DNA from: Butyricimonas synergistica DSM 23225
GTDB taxonomy: Bacteria > Bacteroidota > Bacteroidia > Bacteroidales > Marinifilaceae
Reading direction: 5' to 3'
Assembly (NCBI RefSeq): GCF_000379665.1
Contig: NZ_KB903359.1
Location: 449,816-513,815 of the forward strand
DNA length: 64,000 nt
In this document: piece by piece, positions 43,098 to 51,346 of the stretch
Numbering within the stretch: the first letter of the stretch is position 1
Layout: each line of letters opens with the position of its first letter
The notes under the pieces: model-generated
Told to the model about the DNA's origin: nothing
Databases searched by the model: none
The model's input: only the letters and a program-made list of their open reading frames with translations
Position numbers and translations under genes: made by a program

Positions 43098-43589
43098 CTA
43101 CTGTCCCAAGATGCTGTCGATTACGGGGGTTATATCACTGTTTTTCTTGATTTTAATGCCTCGTATCCCGGCGGCTTCTGCGGCTTCGATGTCCCGGCTT
43201 CCGTCACCGATAAGCAGGGATGCGGATTTGTCTATACCGTATTCCCGGATGGCCTGCTCTATCATGTAGGGTGAAGGTTTCCGGCAGGGGCAGGGAGCCA
43301 CGCTGTCATGGTGGGGACAATAGTATATCTTGTCGATACGTGCCCCGTGCTTTTCGAGTTCCGCGCACATGTATGCGTGCAGTGCCTCGACGTCCTCGAG
43401 CGAGTACTCGCCCTTTGCCACGCCGCCTTGATTTGTCACCACGATAATCAAATAACCCGCCTCGTTCAGCCGGCGGATGCCGTCGATTACCCCGGGGTTA
43501 AACACGAAATCTTCTTTCCTGTATATATAATAGTGTCCTTCATCGGAATTTATCGTGCCATCTCTGTCAAAAAATATCGCTCGAACCAT
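43098..43589 (-). CDS. HAD-IIIA phosphatase, GmhB-like (heptose bisphosphate phosphatase)
   Basis: A 163-residue HAD phosphatase. The nucleophile and acid/base are D8 and D10 (FFDRDGT); motif II is VTNQGG at about 51-56. The zinc loop of GmhB is present as C91, H93, C100, C102 (CPHHDSVAPCPC), followed by RKPSP with the motif III Lys. Motif IV is LLIGDGSRDIEAAEAAG. GmhB enzymes remove a phosphate from D-glycero-D-manno-heptose 1,7-bisphosphate in LPS-core or S-layer heptose synthesis; histidinol-phosphate phosphatases share the fold, so the substrate is inferred. It is convergent with ald and separated from holA by repeat-rich AT sequence. Confidence 0.85.
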   Translation of the reverse strand: MVRAIFFDRDGTINSDEGHYYIYRKEDFVFNPGVIDGIRRLNEAGYLIIVVTNQGGVAKGEYSLEDVEALHAYMCAELEKHGARIDKIYYCPHHDSVAPCPCRKPSPYMIEQAIREYGIDKSASLLIGDGSRDIEAAEAAGIRGIKIKKNSDITPVIDSILGQ

Positions 43590-43671
43590 GTTTTAATTTT
43601 AGATTTTAAATGTTAGATTTTAGATTCCAACCGCACGGGTCTGCGCTTTCAATTTTCTATTTTCAATTGTC
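43590..43671. repeat. AT-rich repeat segment between holA and gmhB-like gene
   Basis: The gap holds TTTAGATTTTAAA/GTTAGATTTTAGATT repeats (43598-43626) and, next to the holA stop, the sequence CAATTTTCTATTTTCAATTG (43650-43669). The same CAATTGAAAA-type unit (here in reverse) lies at the 3' ends of other genes in this window. Confidence 0.5.
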
Positions 43672-44682
43672 TTAGTGCATTATTTTAAAAATCAATTCTC
43701 TCAATAATTGTCCGTCGGAAATGTTGGCGTTGCCGACACCTTTGGATTTGAGGTCGTATTCTCTCAAGAAAGATATGATGTTGGCGCATTTCATGGCGTT
43801 GTATCTTTTGGCTCCTTCCGTGTAATCCTTCATGAAATAGGGATTGATGCCTAGTATCTTTGCCATTTCCTGTGGGCTGGGAGTACTTTTCTTTTGATAG
43901 TGGTACGTGAGCAGGTTCAGGAAATAGCGGAACAACATACTGATCGTTAGCACGAGCGGGTTGTTCTTGGGGTTTGCCTCGAAGTAGTTCACGATGCGGT
44001 TCGCTTTCAGGTGATCCATAGCTACGATGGCGGCGGTAAGCTCGAACGTGTTGAATTCCTTGCTGATGCCCGTGTGTTCCTCGACGAGGTTCTCTTTGAT
44101 TTCACCGCCACCCGGCAACAGCAACATGAGTTTGTCCAGCTCGTTTGCCACCTTGCTGAGGTCGTTGCCGAGGCTGTCAGCTAGGATGCCTGCGGCTTTT
44201 TGCGAGATCATGTATTTTTTGTCCTTGCAGTACGACATGATCCAGTCGGGAACCTTGTTATCGTAGAGTTTTGCCGACTCGAAATAAACGCAATTGGGTG
44301 AGCTGCCCAGTTTTTTGAAGACACCTTTGCGCTTGTCCGGCTTCTTATTTTTGTACAGAAACACGAGGACGGTGGTCGGCTGGAAGTGGTCGACATAGGG
44401 GAGCAGGTTCTCGAAATCCCGGATGTTTTGGGCTTCCTTGACGATAACCACCTGCCTTTGCGCCATCATCGGGAAACGCCGGGCGGTGTCGGTTACGGTG
44501 GTCATGGTGACATCGTTCCCGTACAATATCGTCTGGTTGAACGCCTTCTCGTCCTCCGTGAGCGCATTCTTCTCTATCCTGTTCGTTATTTCATCCAGGA
44601 AATAAGGTTCCTCGCCGGATAAAAAGTAAATAGGGAGGTATTTCCCCTTCTTTAAATCTGCAATAATATCTTCGTATTTCAT
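43672..44682 (-). CDS. holA: DNA polymerase III subunit delta
   Basis: A 336-residue clamp-loader subunit that opens the beta sliding clamp. The typical start MKYEDIIADLKKGKYLPIYFLSGEEPYFLDEIT, the AQRQVVIVKEAQNI segment, the middle AAA+-like lid and the C-terminal collar-domain helices with RIVNYFEANPKNNPLVLTISMLF are all present. Length agrees with Bacteroidota HolA. A perfect -7 element TATCTTTG lies on the minus strand at 44695-44688, only five bases before the start codon. As the start is fixed by homology, the transcript is probably leaderless or nearly so. Confidence 0.93.
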   Translation of the reverse strand: MKYEDIIADLKKGKYLPIYFLSGEEPYFLDEITNRIEKNALTEDEKAFNQTILYGNDVTMTTVTDTARRFPMMAQRQVVIVKEAQNIRDFENLLPYVDHFQPTTVLVFLYKNKKPDKRKGVFKKLGSSPNCVYFESAKLYDNKVPDWIMSYCKDKKYMISQKAAGILADSLGNDLSKVANELDKLMLLLPGGGEIKENLVEEHTGISKEFNTFELTAAIVAMDHLKANRIVNYFEANPKNNPLVLTISMLFRYFLNLLTYHYQKKSTPSPQEMAKILGINPYFMKDYTEGAKRYNAMKCANIISFLREYDLKSKGVGNANISDGQLLRELIFKIMH

Positions 44683-44687
44683 AAAGG

Positions 44688-44695
44688 CAAAGATA
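44688..44695 (-). promoter_or_regulatory. holA -7 promoter element
   Basis: TATCTTTG on the minus strand matches TAnnTTTG exactly. The holA ATG begins five bases downstream (44682), which places the expected transcription start on or beside the start codon. A -33 element is not obvious in the AATTGAAAATTGAGAATTG repeat behind it. Confidence 0.5.
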
Positions 44696-44734
44696 CGAAA
44701 TAATTGAAAATTGAGAATTGAAAATTGATGAACT

Positions 44735-45310
44735 TTACAACCCCTTCTCTATCTGCCTCACGACCTCTTCGATATCCTTGTCCCTGCCTTCCGGTTCGTA
44801 GTCTGCCTTGAGGTTATTGCCGAAAAGGAGGGCGAGCGATTGCCAAAAATAAGCGTTCACGCCGCCTTTGTATTCCTTGATATGGTGGAACGACGAATTG
44901 TGGGTTTCCCGGTAAATGAGGCGCACGAGAATTTTGCCTTGCGTGACGGTAAGGCTCATCAAGGGTTTCTTGAATGTTTTCATCAGTTGCTTGTATTCCT
45001 CTTTGATAATTCGCTCCCGTTCCCGTTTCGTGTGTATGTTTGCCAGCCGTGCTTCTATCTCGTTGATCTTTGCGGCGGCTATTTTAGCGTAGGGATATGC
45101 CTTGCGGACGTTATAAATCAACCTGTGATTGCGTTTTTGTTGGCGGGAGAATTTCCTGTTACTGATCCTTTTGGCGTACACATTTACCTCATTCAGAGTG
45201 ACGTGCGGCAGCGTGTCCCCTCGGATGATGACGGAAGGGAGGACACTTTGCGCCTCTGCAAAGCTGTTAATAAATAAAGATAGGAAGATTACGATGATTA
45301 TTTTGTACAT
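44735..45310 (-). CDS. DUF4294 domain-containing exported protein
   Basis: A 191-residue protein with a signal peptide (IIIVIFLSLFINSFAEAQ). The mature part carries the DUF4294 pattern LPHVTLNEVNVYAKR, then a basic helical stretch (RQQKRNHRLIYNVRKAYPYAKIAAAKINEIE), then LMTVTQGKILVRLIYRETHNSSFHHIKEYKGGVNAYFWQS read across residues 120-165. The family is widespread and near-universal in Bacteroidota, but its function is unknown. It is a single gene divergent from yqgE; TAAATTTG on the minus strand (45350-45343) is a good -7 element. Confidence 0.85.
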   Translation of the reverse strand: MYKIIIVIFLSLFINSFAEAQSVLPSVIIRGDTLPHVTLNEVNVYAKRISNRKFSRQQKRNHRLIYNVRKAYPYAKIAAAKINEIEARLANIHTKRERERIIKEEYKQLMKTFKKPLMSLTVTQGKILVRLIYRETHNSSFHHIKEYKGGVNAYFWQSLALLFGNNLKADYEPEGRDKDIEEVVRQIEKGL

Positions 45311-45342
45311 TTTAATATCTTTGCATTAACGCTTTATTGATA

Positions 45343-45362
45343 CAAATTTAGTGATATATTTG
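45343..45362. promoter_or_regulatory. Back-to-back -7 elements for DUF4294 and yqgE genes
   Basis: The 72-base divergent gap holds TAAATTTG on the minus strand (45350-45343) facing the DUF4294 gene and TATATTTG on the plus strand (45355-45362) facing yqgE. Both match TAnnTTTG. They are only four bases apart, so the two polymerases would compete. The -33 sites are not clear. Confidence 0.5.
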
Positions 45363-45382
45363 AATTGTAAAAACGAAAGCTA

Positions 45383-45973
45383 GTGGAAAAGGAATTTCAG
45401 GATCTGTTTCAGATACGTCATAACGATGATCGTGTTGAAGTGGGAAAGGTATTGATCGCGGAACCTTTTTTGGAAGGGAAGTATTTTAACCGTTCCGTGG
45501 TCTACATGGTGGAGCACGATGACGCGGGAAGCGTGGGATTTGTGCTCAATAAGCCTCTGCCTTACACGGCTTCCGAGCTGGTGAAGGAATTGGAGGGAGT
45601 GTATTTCCCGGTGTATATCGGGGGTCCCGTGGAACCGAACCAGTTGTACTATATTCATCGCAAGGGCGATGTCCCCGATTCGGTACGGATAGCGGAAGAG
45701 ATATACTGGGGCGGAGATTTCCGGGCTTTAACGGGGATGCTGCAAGCTGGAAAGATATTGCAGGACGAGATTCGTTTCTTTGCCGGGTATAGCGGCTGGA
45801 CGGAGAAACAGTTGGATGGGGAATTGAAGGAAAACTCTTGGATGGTGGGGACAATTCCCGCCGATATATTGTTTACCGTGCCCAACGAGGGGCTGTGGGA
45901 ACAAGCCATGAGCTCTCTGGGAGGAAAGCACAAACTATGGGCAAACTTCCCGGAAGACCCGATTCTCAATTAA
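45383..45973 (+). CDS. YqgE/AlgH family protein
   Basis: A 196-residue cytoplasmic protein of the UPF0301 (YqgE/AlgH) family. Signature segments are GKVLIAEPFLEGKYFNRSVVYMVEHDDAGSVGFVLNKPL (residues 21-60), YIGGPVEPNQLYYIH and IRFFAGYSGWTEKQLDGEL, read across about 75-150. The biochemical role is unknown; it was once linked to alginate regulation in Pseudomonas. Translation starts at GTG 45383, fixed by the stop codons upstream. Its stop codon merges with an ATTGAAAATGGAGAATTGAAAATG repeat, one of several such repeats at 3' ends here. Confidence 0.92.
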   Translation: MEKEFQDLFQIRHNDDRVEVGKVLIAEPFLEGKYFNRSVVYMVEHDDAGSVGFVLNKPLPYTASELVKELEGVYFPVYIGGPVEPNQLYYIHRKGDVPDSVRIAEEIYWGGDFRALTGMLQAGKILQDEIRFFAGYSGWTEKQLDGELKENSWMVGTIPADILFTVPNEGLWEQAMSSLGGKHKLWANFPEDPILN

Positions 45974-46032
45974 TTGAAAATGGAGAATTGAAAATGAAAA
46001 AGGTTTGATGGTTAGATTTATCATAAATATAA

Positions 46033-46383
46033 AAAGGCAGTTCGTTCTATCGCTGTCCCGAGAGGGAGAGAGGAAAGTCCGGGCAACGCAGGGCATCGTG
46101 CTTCCTAACGGGAAGGTATTCGAAAGGATATAGTAGTGTAACAGAAAATAACCGTTCCGTTTGCGGAACAAGGGTGAAAAGGCGGGGTAAGAGCCCACCG
46201 GTATCCCGGGCAACCGGGGTAGCCGTACGCCTCACGAGTTGCAAGACCATGTATACTGGCAATTAAGGTTAGCCCGACCGATGACAGGGGGTAGGTCGCT
46301 AGAGCCGTGAAGTGATTCACGGAGTAGATAAATGATAGAAACCGAAAGGTACAGAACCCGGCTTATAGAACTGCCTTTTTTTT
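46033..46383 (+). ncRNA. rnpB: RNase P RNA, bacterial class A
   Basis: This is the catalytic RNA of RNase P, which matures tRNA 5' ends. The universal 5' core GAGGAAAGTCCGGGC is at 46070-46084 and the 3' core ACAGAACCCGGCTTATAG at 46351-46368. Helix P1 pairs AAAGGCAGTTC at the 5' end with GAACTGCCTTT at the 3' end, and the latter runs into a T tract that doubles as the terminator. GGGTAAGAGCCCACCGG and ACCGATGACAGGG lie between, as expected. The total of about 350 nt is normal. Ends are set from P1 and may be off by a few bases. Confidence 0.95.
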
Positions 46384-46498
46384 ATTGAAAATGAATAGAT
46401 TCAGAGATTTCCAATTTAATGATTTAGGAATCACAGAATCGGAAATCACTAAATCACAGAATTAATTCAATCTAAAATTAGTAAGATTTAAAATTAGC
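46383..46498. repeat. Dispersed composite repeat, copy 1
   Basis: A run of ATTGAAAATGAATAGATTCAG, imperfectly palindromic GATTTCC/GGAAATC parts, AATCACAGAATTAATTC and TCTAAAATTAGTAAG fills the gap between rnpB and sdaA. The first part recurs in reverse at 49829-49905 and the second part in reverse at 53251-53315, so these are copies of one element. It begins directly at the rnpB T tract. Confidence 0.75.
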
Positions 46499-46502
46499 AA
46501 AC

Positions 46503-47711
46503 GTGAAATCAATCAGAGAAATATTTAGAATAGGTTACGGACCTTCGTCCAGTCACACGATGGGACCGGGACGTGCGGCGCTTTTTTTCAAGGAGAGAAA
46601 CCCGGAAGCAGAACACTATCGGGTGACTTTATTCGGAAGTTTGGCGCTCACGGGCAGGGGACACGGCACGGACGAGGCGATATTGAAAATGATGGATCGT
46701 CCCGAGGACACCGAGATCGTGTGGGAGTCCGAGAAATCGTTGCCTCACCACCCGAACGGGATGCTTTTCGAGGCGTTGAACGGCGACGTGGTTGCCGACC
46801 GTTGGGAAGTGTACAGCGTGGGAGGCGGTGCCTTGTGGGACGAACTGGGGACTTTCAAGTCGGATGATATTTACCCGGATACCAAGATGACGGACATATT
46901 GAACTGGTGCAAAGCCGAGGGGCGCTCCTTTGTCGAGTACGTGGAATTGCACGAGGGACCCGGTATATTCGACTATCTGGAAGAAGTATGGCAAGTGATG
47001 GTAGACAGCATCCACAACGGCTTGGAGAACGAGGGTGTATTGCCCGGCAACCTGCGCTTGGCGCGTAAGGCTTGTTCCTACCACGTGCGGGCACAGCAGT
47101 CAGCCGGAACGTTGCGCCACATGGGGATGGTGTTCGCTGCGGCGCTGGCGGTGGCGGAGGAAAACGCCGGGGGAGGAAAGATCGTCACGGCTCCCACTTG
47201 CGGATCGGCAGGCGTTGTTCCGTCCGTGTTGTTTTTCTTGAAACACGACCAAAATATCAGCGACAAACGCATCATCAAGGGATTGGCTACTGCCGGGCTG
47301 ATCGGCAACATAGTGAAGACCAATGGTTCTATTTCCGGTGCGGAAGTTGGTTGCCAGGGCGAGCTGGGTACGGCTTGCGCTATGGCGGCAGGTGCGGCGG
47401 CGCAGATACTCGGCGGCTCGCCGATGCAGATCGAGTATGCCGCGGAGATGGGCTTCGAACACAACTTGGGATTGACATGCGACCCCGTGGGCGGTTACGT
47501 GCAAATCCCGTGCATCGAGCGCAATGCCTTCATTTCGCAGAAAGCGAGGGAGTGCGCCATCTATTCCCTTTTCTCGGACGGGCGGCATAAAGTGTCCTTC
47601 GACGACGTGGTTGAAACCATGATGCAGACGGGATGCGATATGCAGGCAAAATACCGGGAAACCAGTCTTGGCGGTTTGGCGCGTATATACCGGGCACCGA
47701 TAAAGAAGTGA
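46503..47711 (+). CDS. sdaA: L-serine ammonia-lyase (iron-sulfur dependent)
   Basis: A 402-residue single-chain serine dehydratase that deaminates L-serine to pyruvate and ammonia. The N-terminal beta domain begins SIREIFRIGYGPSSSHTMGPGRAA, with the conserved SSSHTMGP motif. In the alpha domain three cysteines in the usual positions, C233 (APTCGSAGVVPSV), C326 (LTCDPVGG) and C337 (QIPCIERNA), should hold the oxygen-sensitive [4Fe-4S] cluster. The start is GTG at 46503. It is a single gene between rnpB and the BFN-family gene. An anaerobe is implied by the cluster and by the fermentative setting. Confidence 0.95.
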   Translation: MKSIREIFRIGYGPSSSHTMGPGRAALFFKERNPEAEHYRVTLFGSLALTGRGHGTDEAILKMMDRPEDTEIVWESEKSLPHHPNGMLFEALNGDVVADRWEVYSVGGGALWDELGTFKSDDIYPDTKMTDILNWCKAEGRSFVEYVELHEGPGIFDYLEEVWQVMVDSIHNGLENEGVLPGNLRLARKACSYHVRAQQSAGTLRHMGMVFAAALAVAEENAGGGKIVTAPTCGSAGVVPSVLFFLKHDQNISDKRIIKGLATAGLIGNIVKTNGSISGAEVGCQGELGTACAMAAGAAAQILGGSPMQIEYAAEMGFEHNLGLTCDPVGGYVQIPCIERNAFISQKARECAIYSLFSDGRHKVSFDDVVETMMQTGCDMQAKYRETSLGGLARIYRAPIKK

Positions 47712-47771
47712 CCCGGGGCAACTCTGCGGGTTTAAAAACCGTAGATATAAAATTTAAAACAGTACAGGTTT

Positions 47772-48359
47772 ATGGATAGAGCTAGGTTAAAAGTTTTCGG
47801 ACTATCATATAAAAGTATGTCACACACGGGAGCGTACGCGTTGATTCTTGCCGAGGAACATGACGCATTTCGTGTTCCTATAATCATCGGGATAGCGGAA
47901 GCCCAGTCTATTGCTATTCAACTGGAAAACTTGCATTCGCAGCGTCCGCTCACGCACGATCTGATAAAGAGTCTGACCGACCGCCTCGGGGCGACCCTCG
48001 AGGAAGTCTTCATTTATTACTGGGAGGCGGGCATCTTTTATTCCGAGTTGCGCTTCCGCCACGGCGAGGAGTTGTTGAAGATAGATTCGCGCACCTCGGA
48101 CGCTATCGCACTGGCGTTGCGTTACGATTGCCCCATCTATATTGCGGCAAAGGTGATCGAGCAAACGGCGATTCCCGTCGCCGACACCGAGGTCATAAAA
48201 GAACACTTGGAGAAGGTGCAGGCACAGATCGAGAAAGCGAAAGAAGCGGAATTAACCGAGGAAGACTTGAAACGTTTGCTGGCGGAAGCCGTAAAGAATG
48301 AAGATTACGAGAGCGCATCCCGTTACAGGGATATGCTGAATGCCAGAAAAAGCGAATAA
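47772..48359 (+). CDS. Bifunctional nuclease (DUF151) family protein with UVR motif
   Basis: A 195-residue protein. Residues 1-135 form the BFN/DUF151 domain (HTGAYALILAEEHDAFRVPIIIGIAEAQSIA, then SRTSDAIALALRYDCPIYI). Residues 155-193 hold a UVR (UvrB/UvrC-like) motif, LTEEDLKRLLAEAVKNEDYESASRYRDML. Both modules are commonly joined in Bacteroidota. Plant BFN-family members have nuclease activity; bacterial roles are unproven. It lies 15 bases before pgi on the same strand and is probably co-transcribed with it. Confidence 0.88.
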   Translation: MDRARLKVFGLSYKSMSHTGAYALILAEEHDAFRVPIIIGIAEAQSIAIQLENLHSQRPLTHDLIKSLTDRLGATLEEVFIYYWEAGIFYSELRFRHGEELLKIDSRTSDAIALALRYDCPIYIAAKVIEQTAIPVADTEVIKEHLEKVQAQIEKAKEAELTEEDLKRLLAEAVKNEDYESASRYRDMLNARKSE

Positions 48360-48374
48360 TAAAAATTAAAGACA

Positions 48375-49667
48375 ATGGATAGCATTAAACTTGACTACTC
48401 GAAAGTATTGCCATTTGCGGGAGAGAAAGAAATCTCCGCGCAAAAGGAGAAAGCGTCACGGGCGTTGAAAGCGCTGGAGGACGGAACGTGTAAGGGAAGC
48501 GATTTTCTCGGGTGGATAGACCTCCCGTCACGGGTCACGGGTGAGGAACTCGATAGCATAGAGGCGTGTGCCGGGTCTCTGAGGGAAGAAACGGACGTGG
48601 TGGTTATCGTCGGCATCGGGGGATCGTACCTCGGCGCAAAAGCCGTCATCGAGGCGATGTCCGGCAGTTTCGACGCCTTCTCCGGGACAAGGGTAGTCTT
48701 TGCTGGCAACAACGTTAGCGAGGATTATTTATATGAATTGCAGGAGTTTTTAAAGGACAAAAAGTTCGGTATATGCGTGATTTCCAAGTCGGGAACCACC
48801 ACAGAACCCGCCGTTGCTTTCCGCCTTTTGAAGGAGCAGCTGATCGCGCAGGAGGGCGTGCAGGTGTCCCGCCGCCGTATCGTGGCGATCACCGACGAGC
48901 GGAAAGGGGCTTTGCGTGTCATGGCTGACCGGGAAGGCTACTGCACGTTTGTTATCCCGGACAACATCGGGGGACGCTATTCCGTGCTTACTCCCGTGGG
49001 CTTGCTGCCTGTCGCCATCGCAGGCTACGACATCCGGGCGCTGCTGAGGGGAGCCGCGGACATGAGGACGATCGGCAAGGGTAACGGCGCCGAGCTGTCC
49101 GCCACTTACGCGGCAGTGCGGAACGCCCTTTACGAGAAAGGCTACACGACGGAGATCACGGTAAATTACAACCCGAAACTGCACTACGTTGCCGAGTGGT
49201 GGAAGCAGTTGTACGGCGAGAGCGAGGGAAAGGAACACAAGGGCATTTTCCCCGCCAGCGTGGATTTCACGACCGACCTGCACTCTATGGGGCAATACAT
49301 CCAGGAAGGACGGCGCAACCTGTTCGAAACCGTGCTTTCCATCGAGAAAACGAAATACAAGTTGCTCGTGCCCAGTGATGCGCACGACCTCGATAAGTTA
49401 AACTATTTGGCGGGCAAGCGCCTCGACGAGGTGAACAAGATGGCGGAACTCGGCACCCAACTGGCTCACGTGGACGGCGGCGTCCCCAACATCCGTGTTG
49501 TGATCCCCGAATTGTCGGAATACTACCTCGGCCAGTTATTCTACTTCTACGAGCTGGCTTGCGGCATTTCCGGCGGCATCCTCGGTGTGAACGCCTTCGA
49601 CCAACCGGGCGTGGAAGCCTACAAAAACAATATGTTCATGCTACTGGGAAAACCTAACAATTTGTAG
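48375..49667 (+). CDS. pgi: Glucose-6-phosphate isomerase
   Basis: A 430-residue isomerase that interconverts glucose 6-phosphate and fructose 6-phosphate. The sugar-isomerase domain shows [38 protein letters not shown] and [17 protein letters not shown]. The PGI signatures [11 protein letters not shown] and, near the C terminus, [21 protein letters not shown] (with the catalytic Lys) are present, as is the [18 protein letters not shown] segment. Length is that of the shorter Bacillus-type enzyme. It lies 15 bases after the BFN-family gene; downstream comes a 220-base gap with a repeat-derived hairpin, then the convergent thiF. Confidence 0.96.
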   Translation: MDSIKLDYSKVLPFAGEKEISAQKEKASRALKALEDGTCKGSDFLGWIDLPSRVTGEELDSIEACAGSLREETDVVVIVGIGGSYLGAKAVIEAMSGSFDAFSGTRVVFAGNNVSEDYLYELQEFLKDKKFGICVISKSGTTTEPAVAFRLLKEQLIAQEGVQVSRRRIVAITDERKGALRVMADREGYCTFVIPDNIGGRYSVLTPVGLLPVAIAGYDIRALLRGAADMRTIGKGNGAELSATYAAVRNALYEKGYTTEITVNYNPKLHYVAEWWKQLYGESEGKEHKGIFPASVDFTTDLHSMGQYIQEGRRNLFETVLSIEKTKYKLLVPSDAHDLDKLNYLAGKRLDEVNKMAELGTQLAHVDGGVPNIRVVIPELSEYYLGQLFYFYELACGISGGILGVNAFDQPGVEAYKNNMFMLLGKPNNL

Positions 49668-49828
49668 AAGATGAAGAATACGTGGTATACCTTTTCGCCA
49701 TACTAGGTCTACCTATACTCTACCTCAAGTACAAATCATGATGTGTATATACAAGGTTCTTGTGGTTAGGCAACGATTGTGTAATGATTATTCAAATGTT
49801 TACAGGAATGTATGTCTAGTTGTGCATC

Positions 49829-49905
49829 GTGATTTCCGATTCAGTGATTCCTTAATCGCTAAATCACTAAATCGGAAATCTCTGAATCTATTCATTTTTC
49901 AATTG
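49829..49905. repeat. Dispersed composite repeat, copy 2 (forms hairpin at thiF 3' end)
   Basis: GATTTCCGATTCAGTGATT (49831-49849) pairs with AATCACTAAATCGGAAATC (49862-49880), 18 of 19 positions. Read on the minus strand the element matches copy 1 at 46383. Its outer end encodes the last codons of thiF (TIEK-stop). It sits between convergent pgi and thiF and may act as a transcription end or mRNA stabiliser. Confidence 0.75.
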
Positions 49906-50608
49906 TGAAAGTCAAATACGTGTTATTCAAAATGTCAATGGTGAGCAGTTTGCCGGAGAGAACGCCCGGTTTTTCCAAGATGATTTTGATAACTTCGTTA
50001 GCTTGGAGGGAGCCGATGACGCCGGGAAGAACACCGACGACGCCCAGTGGCTGGGAGAAGTCCTTCACGCCGTCGTGGTACGGGAAAAGGTCTCGGTAGG
50101 ACGGACCGCCGTGATAGTTGAAAACGGATAGTTGCCCCTCGAACTCGCAGATGCTGCCGTAGACGAACGGTTTGCCTAGTTCGGCGCAAGTATCGTTGAT
50201 AAGGTAGCGGGCTTGGAGGTTGTCGGTTGCATCGACCACTATGTCATACGTGGCGATGATTTCAAGTGCGTTCCCGGGTGTCAGCCGGAAGGAATATGGT
50301 GTAATCCCGCAAAAGGGATTTAATTGATTGAGTCTGGTGGCTGCAACGATGGCTTTGCTTGTCCCCACGTGCGTGGTGTCGTATAATATTTGCCGTTGCA
50401 GGTTTGATTCCGATACAGCGTCGTCGTCCATGATGCCAATGTGCCCGACGCCGGCGGCGGTAAGGTAATATAACACGGGAGAACCCAGTCCCCCGGCACC
50501 GACTACCAGTACCCGCGAATCTTTAATTTTTTCTTGTCCTTGAATTCCAATTTCTTGAAGGATTATATGTCGGTTGTAACGTTCTTTTTCCCTAGAGGTT
50601 AATGACAT
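49892..50608 (-). CDS. thiF: ThiF/HesA/MoeB-family adenylyltransferase, lacking usual cysteines
   Basis: A 238-residue E1-like enzyme expected to adenylate the ThiS C terminus. The nucleotide site is VLVVGAGGLGSPVLYYL (33-49), with DDDAVSESNLQRQ and the VDATDNLQARYLINDTC segment (catalytic Asp and Arg). Odd: where relatives have the zinc CxxC (CYRC) this protein has PSYRDLFP. The Cys that normally precedes AGVLGVLPG is missing too (DFSQPLGVVGVLPG). Only three cysteines exist, none at those places. Adenylation may persist but thiol transfer by the ThiF Cys seems impossible. It is the last gene of the thiamine operon, after the recombinase. Its C terminus is set by a dispersed repeat. Confidence 0.85.
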   Translation of the reverse strand: MSLTSREKERYNRHIILQEIGIQGQEKIKDSRVLVVGAGGLGSPVLYYLTAAGVGHIGIMDDDAVSESNLQRQILYDTTHVGTSKAIVAATRLNQLNPFCGITPYSFRLTPGNALEIIATYDIVVDATDNLQARYLINDTCAELGKPFVYGSICEFEGQLSVFNYHGGPSYRDLFPYHDGVKDFSQPLGVVGVLPGVIGSLQANEVIKIILEKPGVLSGKLLTIDILNNTYLTFTIEK

Positions 50609-50646
50609 ATTCTATCGCTTTAATTCTAAATTTGTTTTTGTCCTTT

Positions 50647-51255
50647 TCAATTATCTCTCTCGTTGATATGTTGCTTCACGAAGCGGTTCACGGTACAGAT
50701 GGATACCTTGTATTTCTTGGCAATCTTCTTGTAAGGCACGCAGTTGTCCATAAGCTCGATGATCTTTTCCTTGTTTTGTATCAGCACGTTCAGCTGCGGG
50801 CAACTCCCGTGGGGGCGTCCCAGTTTCTTGCCTTCCGCCTTCCTGACTGCGAGGGCTTCCCGCGTGCGGATGGAGATCAGGTTACGTTCGATCTCCGCCA
50901 CCAGCCCGAAAGCGAACCCGAGGATTTTGCTGTTCAGGTTGTTCTCGAAGGTGTACCCCTCCTTGGTGCTGTGAAGAACGATTTTACGCTGGATGCAGGT
51001 GTTGATGATGTTCATGATGTCGATCAGGGTTCTGCTCAACCGCGATACTTCCGTGACAATAAGACAATCGCCCTCCTGCAAAGATTCGAGAAGATCGCCG
51101 AGTTTCCGGTCGTTACTGCAAACTTTGCCACTGACAACGTCGTGGTACCATTTGTCAATATCGAGCCCCCGGTTGGCTGCAAATTTCTTAATCTCCTCCT
51201 CCTGGTTTTCCAGGTGTTGTTTGTTTGTGCTGACTCGTAAATACGCGACTACCAT
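50647..51255 (-). CDS. Serine recombinase (resolvase/invertase), inside the thiamine operon
   Basis: A 202-residue small serine recombinase. The catalytic Ser is S9 in MVVAYLRVSTNKQ. The core has the typical GDCLIVTEVSRLSRTLIDIMNII and FAFGLVAEIERNLISIRTREALAVRKAEGKKLGRP segments (about 65-150). The C-terminal helix-turn-helix is YKKIAKKYKVSICTVNRFVKQ. It resembles the Mpi-type DNA invertases that switch surface-gene promoters in Bacteroides. It lies 38 bases before thiF and 91 bases after thiH, where a thiamine gene would be expected. TACGTTTG at 51293-51286 on the minus strand is an exact -7 element, so it may have its own promoter. No flanking inverted repeats are seen. Confidence 0.9.
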   Translation of the reverse strand: MVVAYLRVSTNKQHLENQEEEIKKFAANRGLDIDKWYHDVVSGKVCSNDRKLGDLLESLQEGDCLIVTEVSRLSRTLIDIMNIINTCIQRKIVLHSTKEGYTFENNLNSKILGFAFGLVAEIERNLISIRTREALAVRKAEGKKLGRPHGSCPQLNVLIQNKEKIIELMDNCVPYKKIAKKYKVSICTVNRFVKQHINERDN

Positions 51256-51285
51256 AATTCATTTAGTTTTTGAGAATTAAAAAGA

Positions 51286-51293
51286 CAAACGTA
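51286..51293 (-). promoter_or_regulatory. -7 element before the recombinase gene
   Basis: TACGTTTG on the minus strand fits TAnnTTTG, 30 bases before the recombinase ATG. It lies in the 91-base gap after thiH and would let the recombinase and thiF be transcribed apart from the riboswitch. No clear -33 element. Confidence 0.45.
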
Positions 51294-51346
51294 ACAAAAG
51301 GAGGAGAATAATCGTGATATTAAGGTTGTTAAAATTAGTTATGAAA

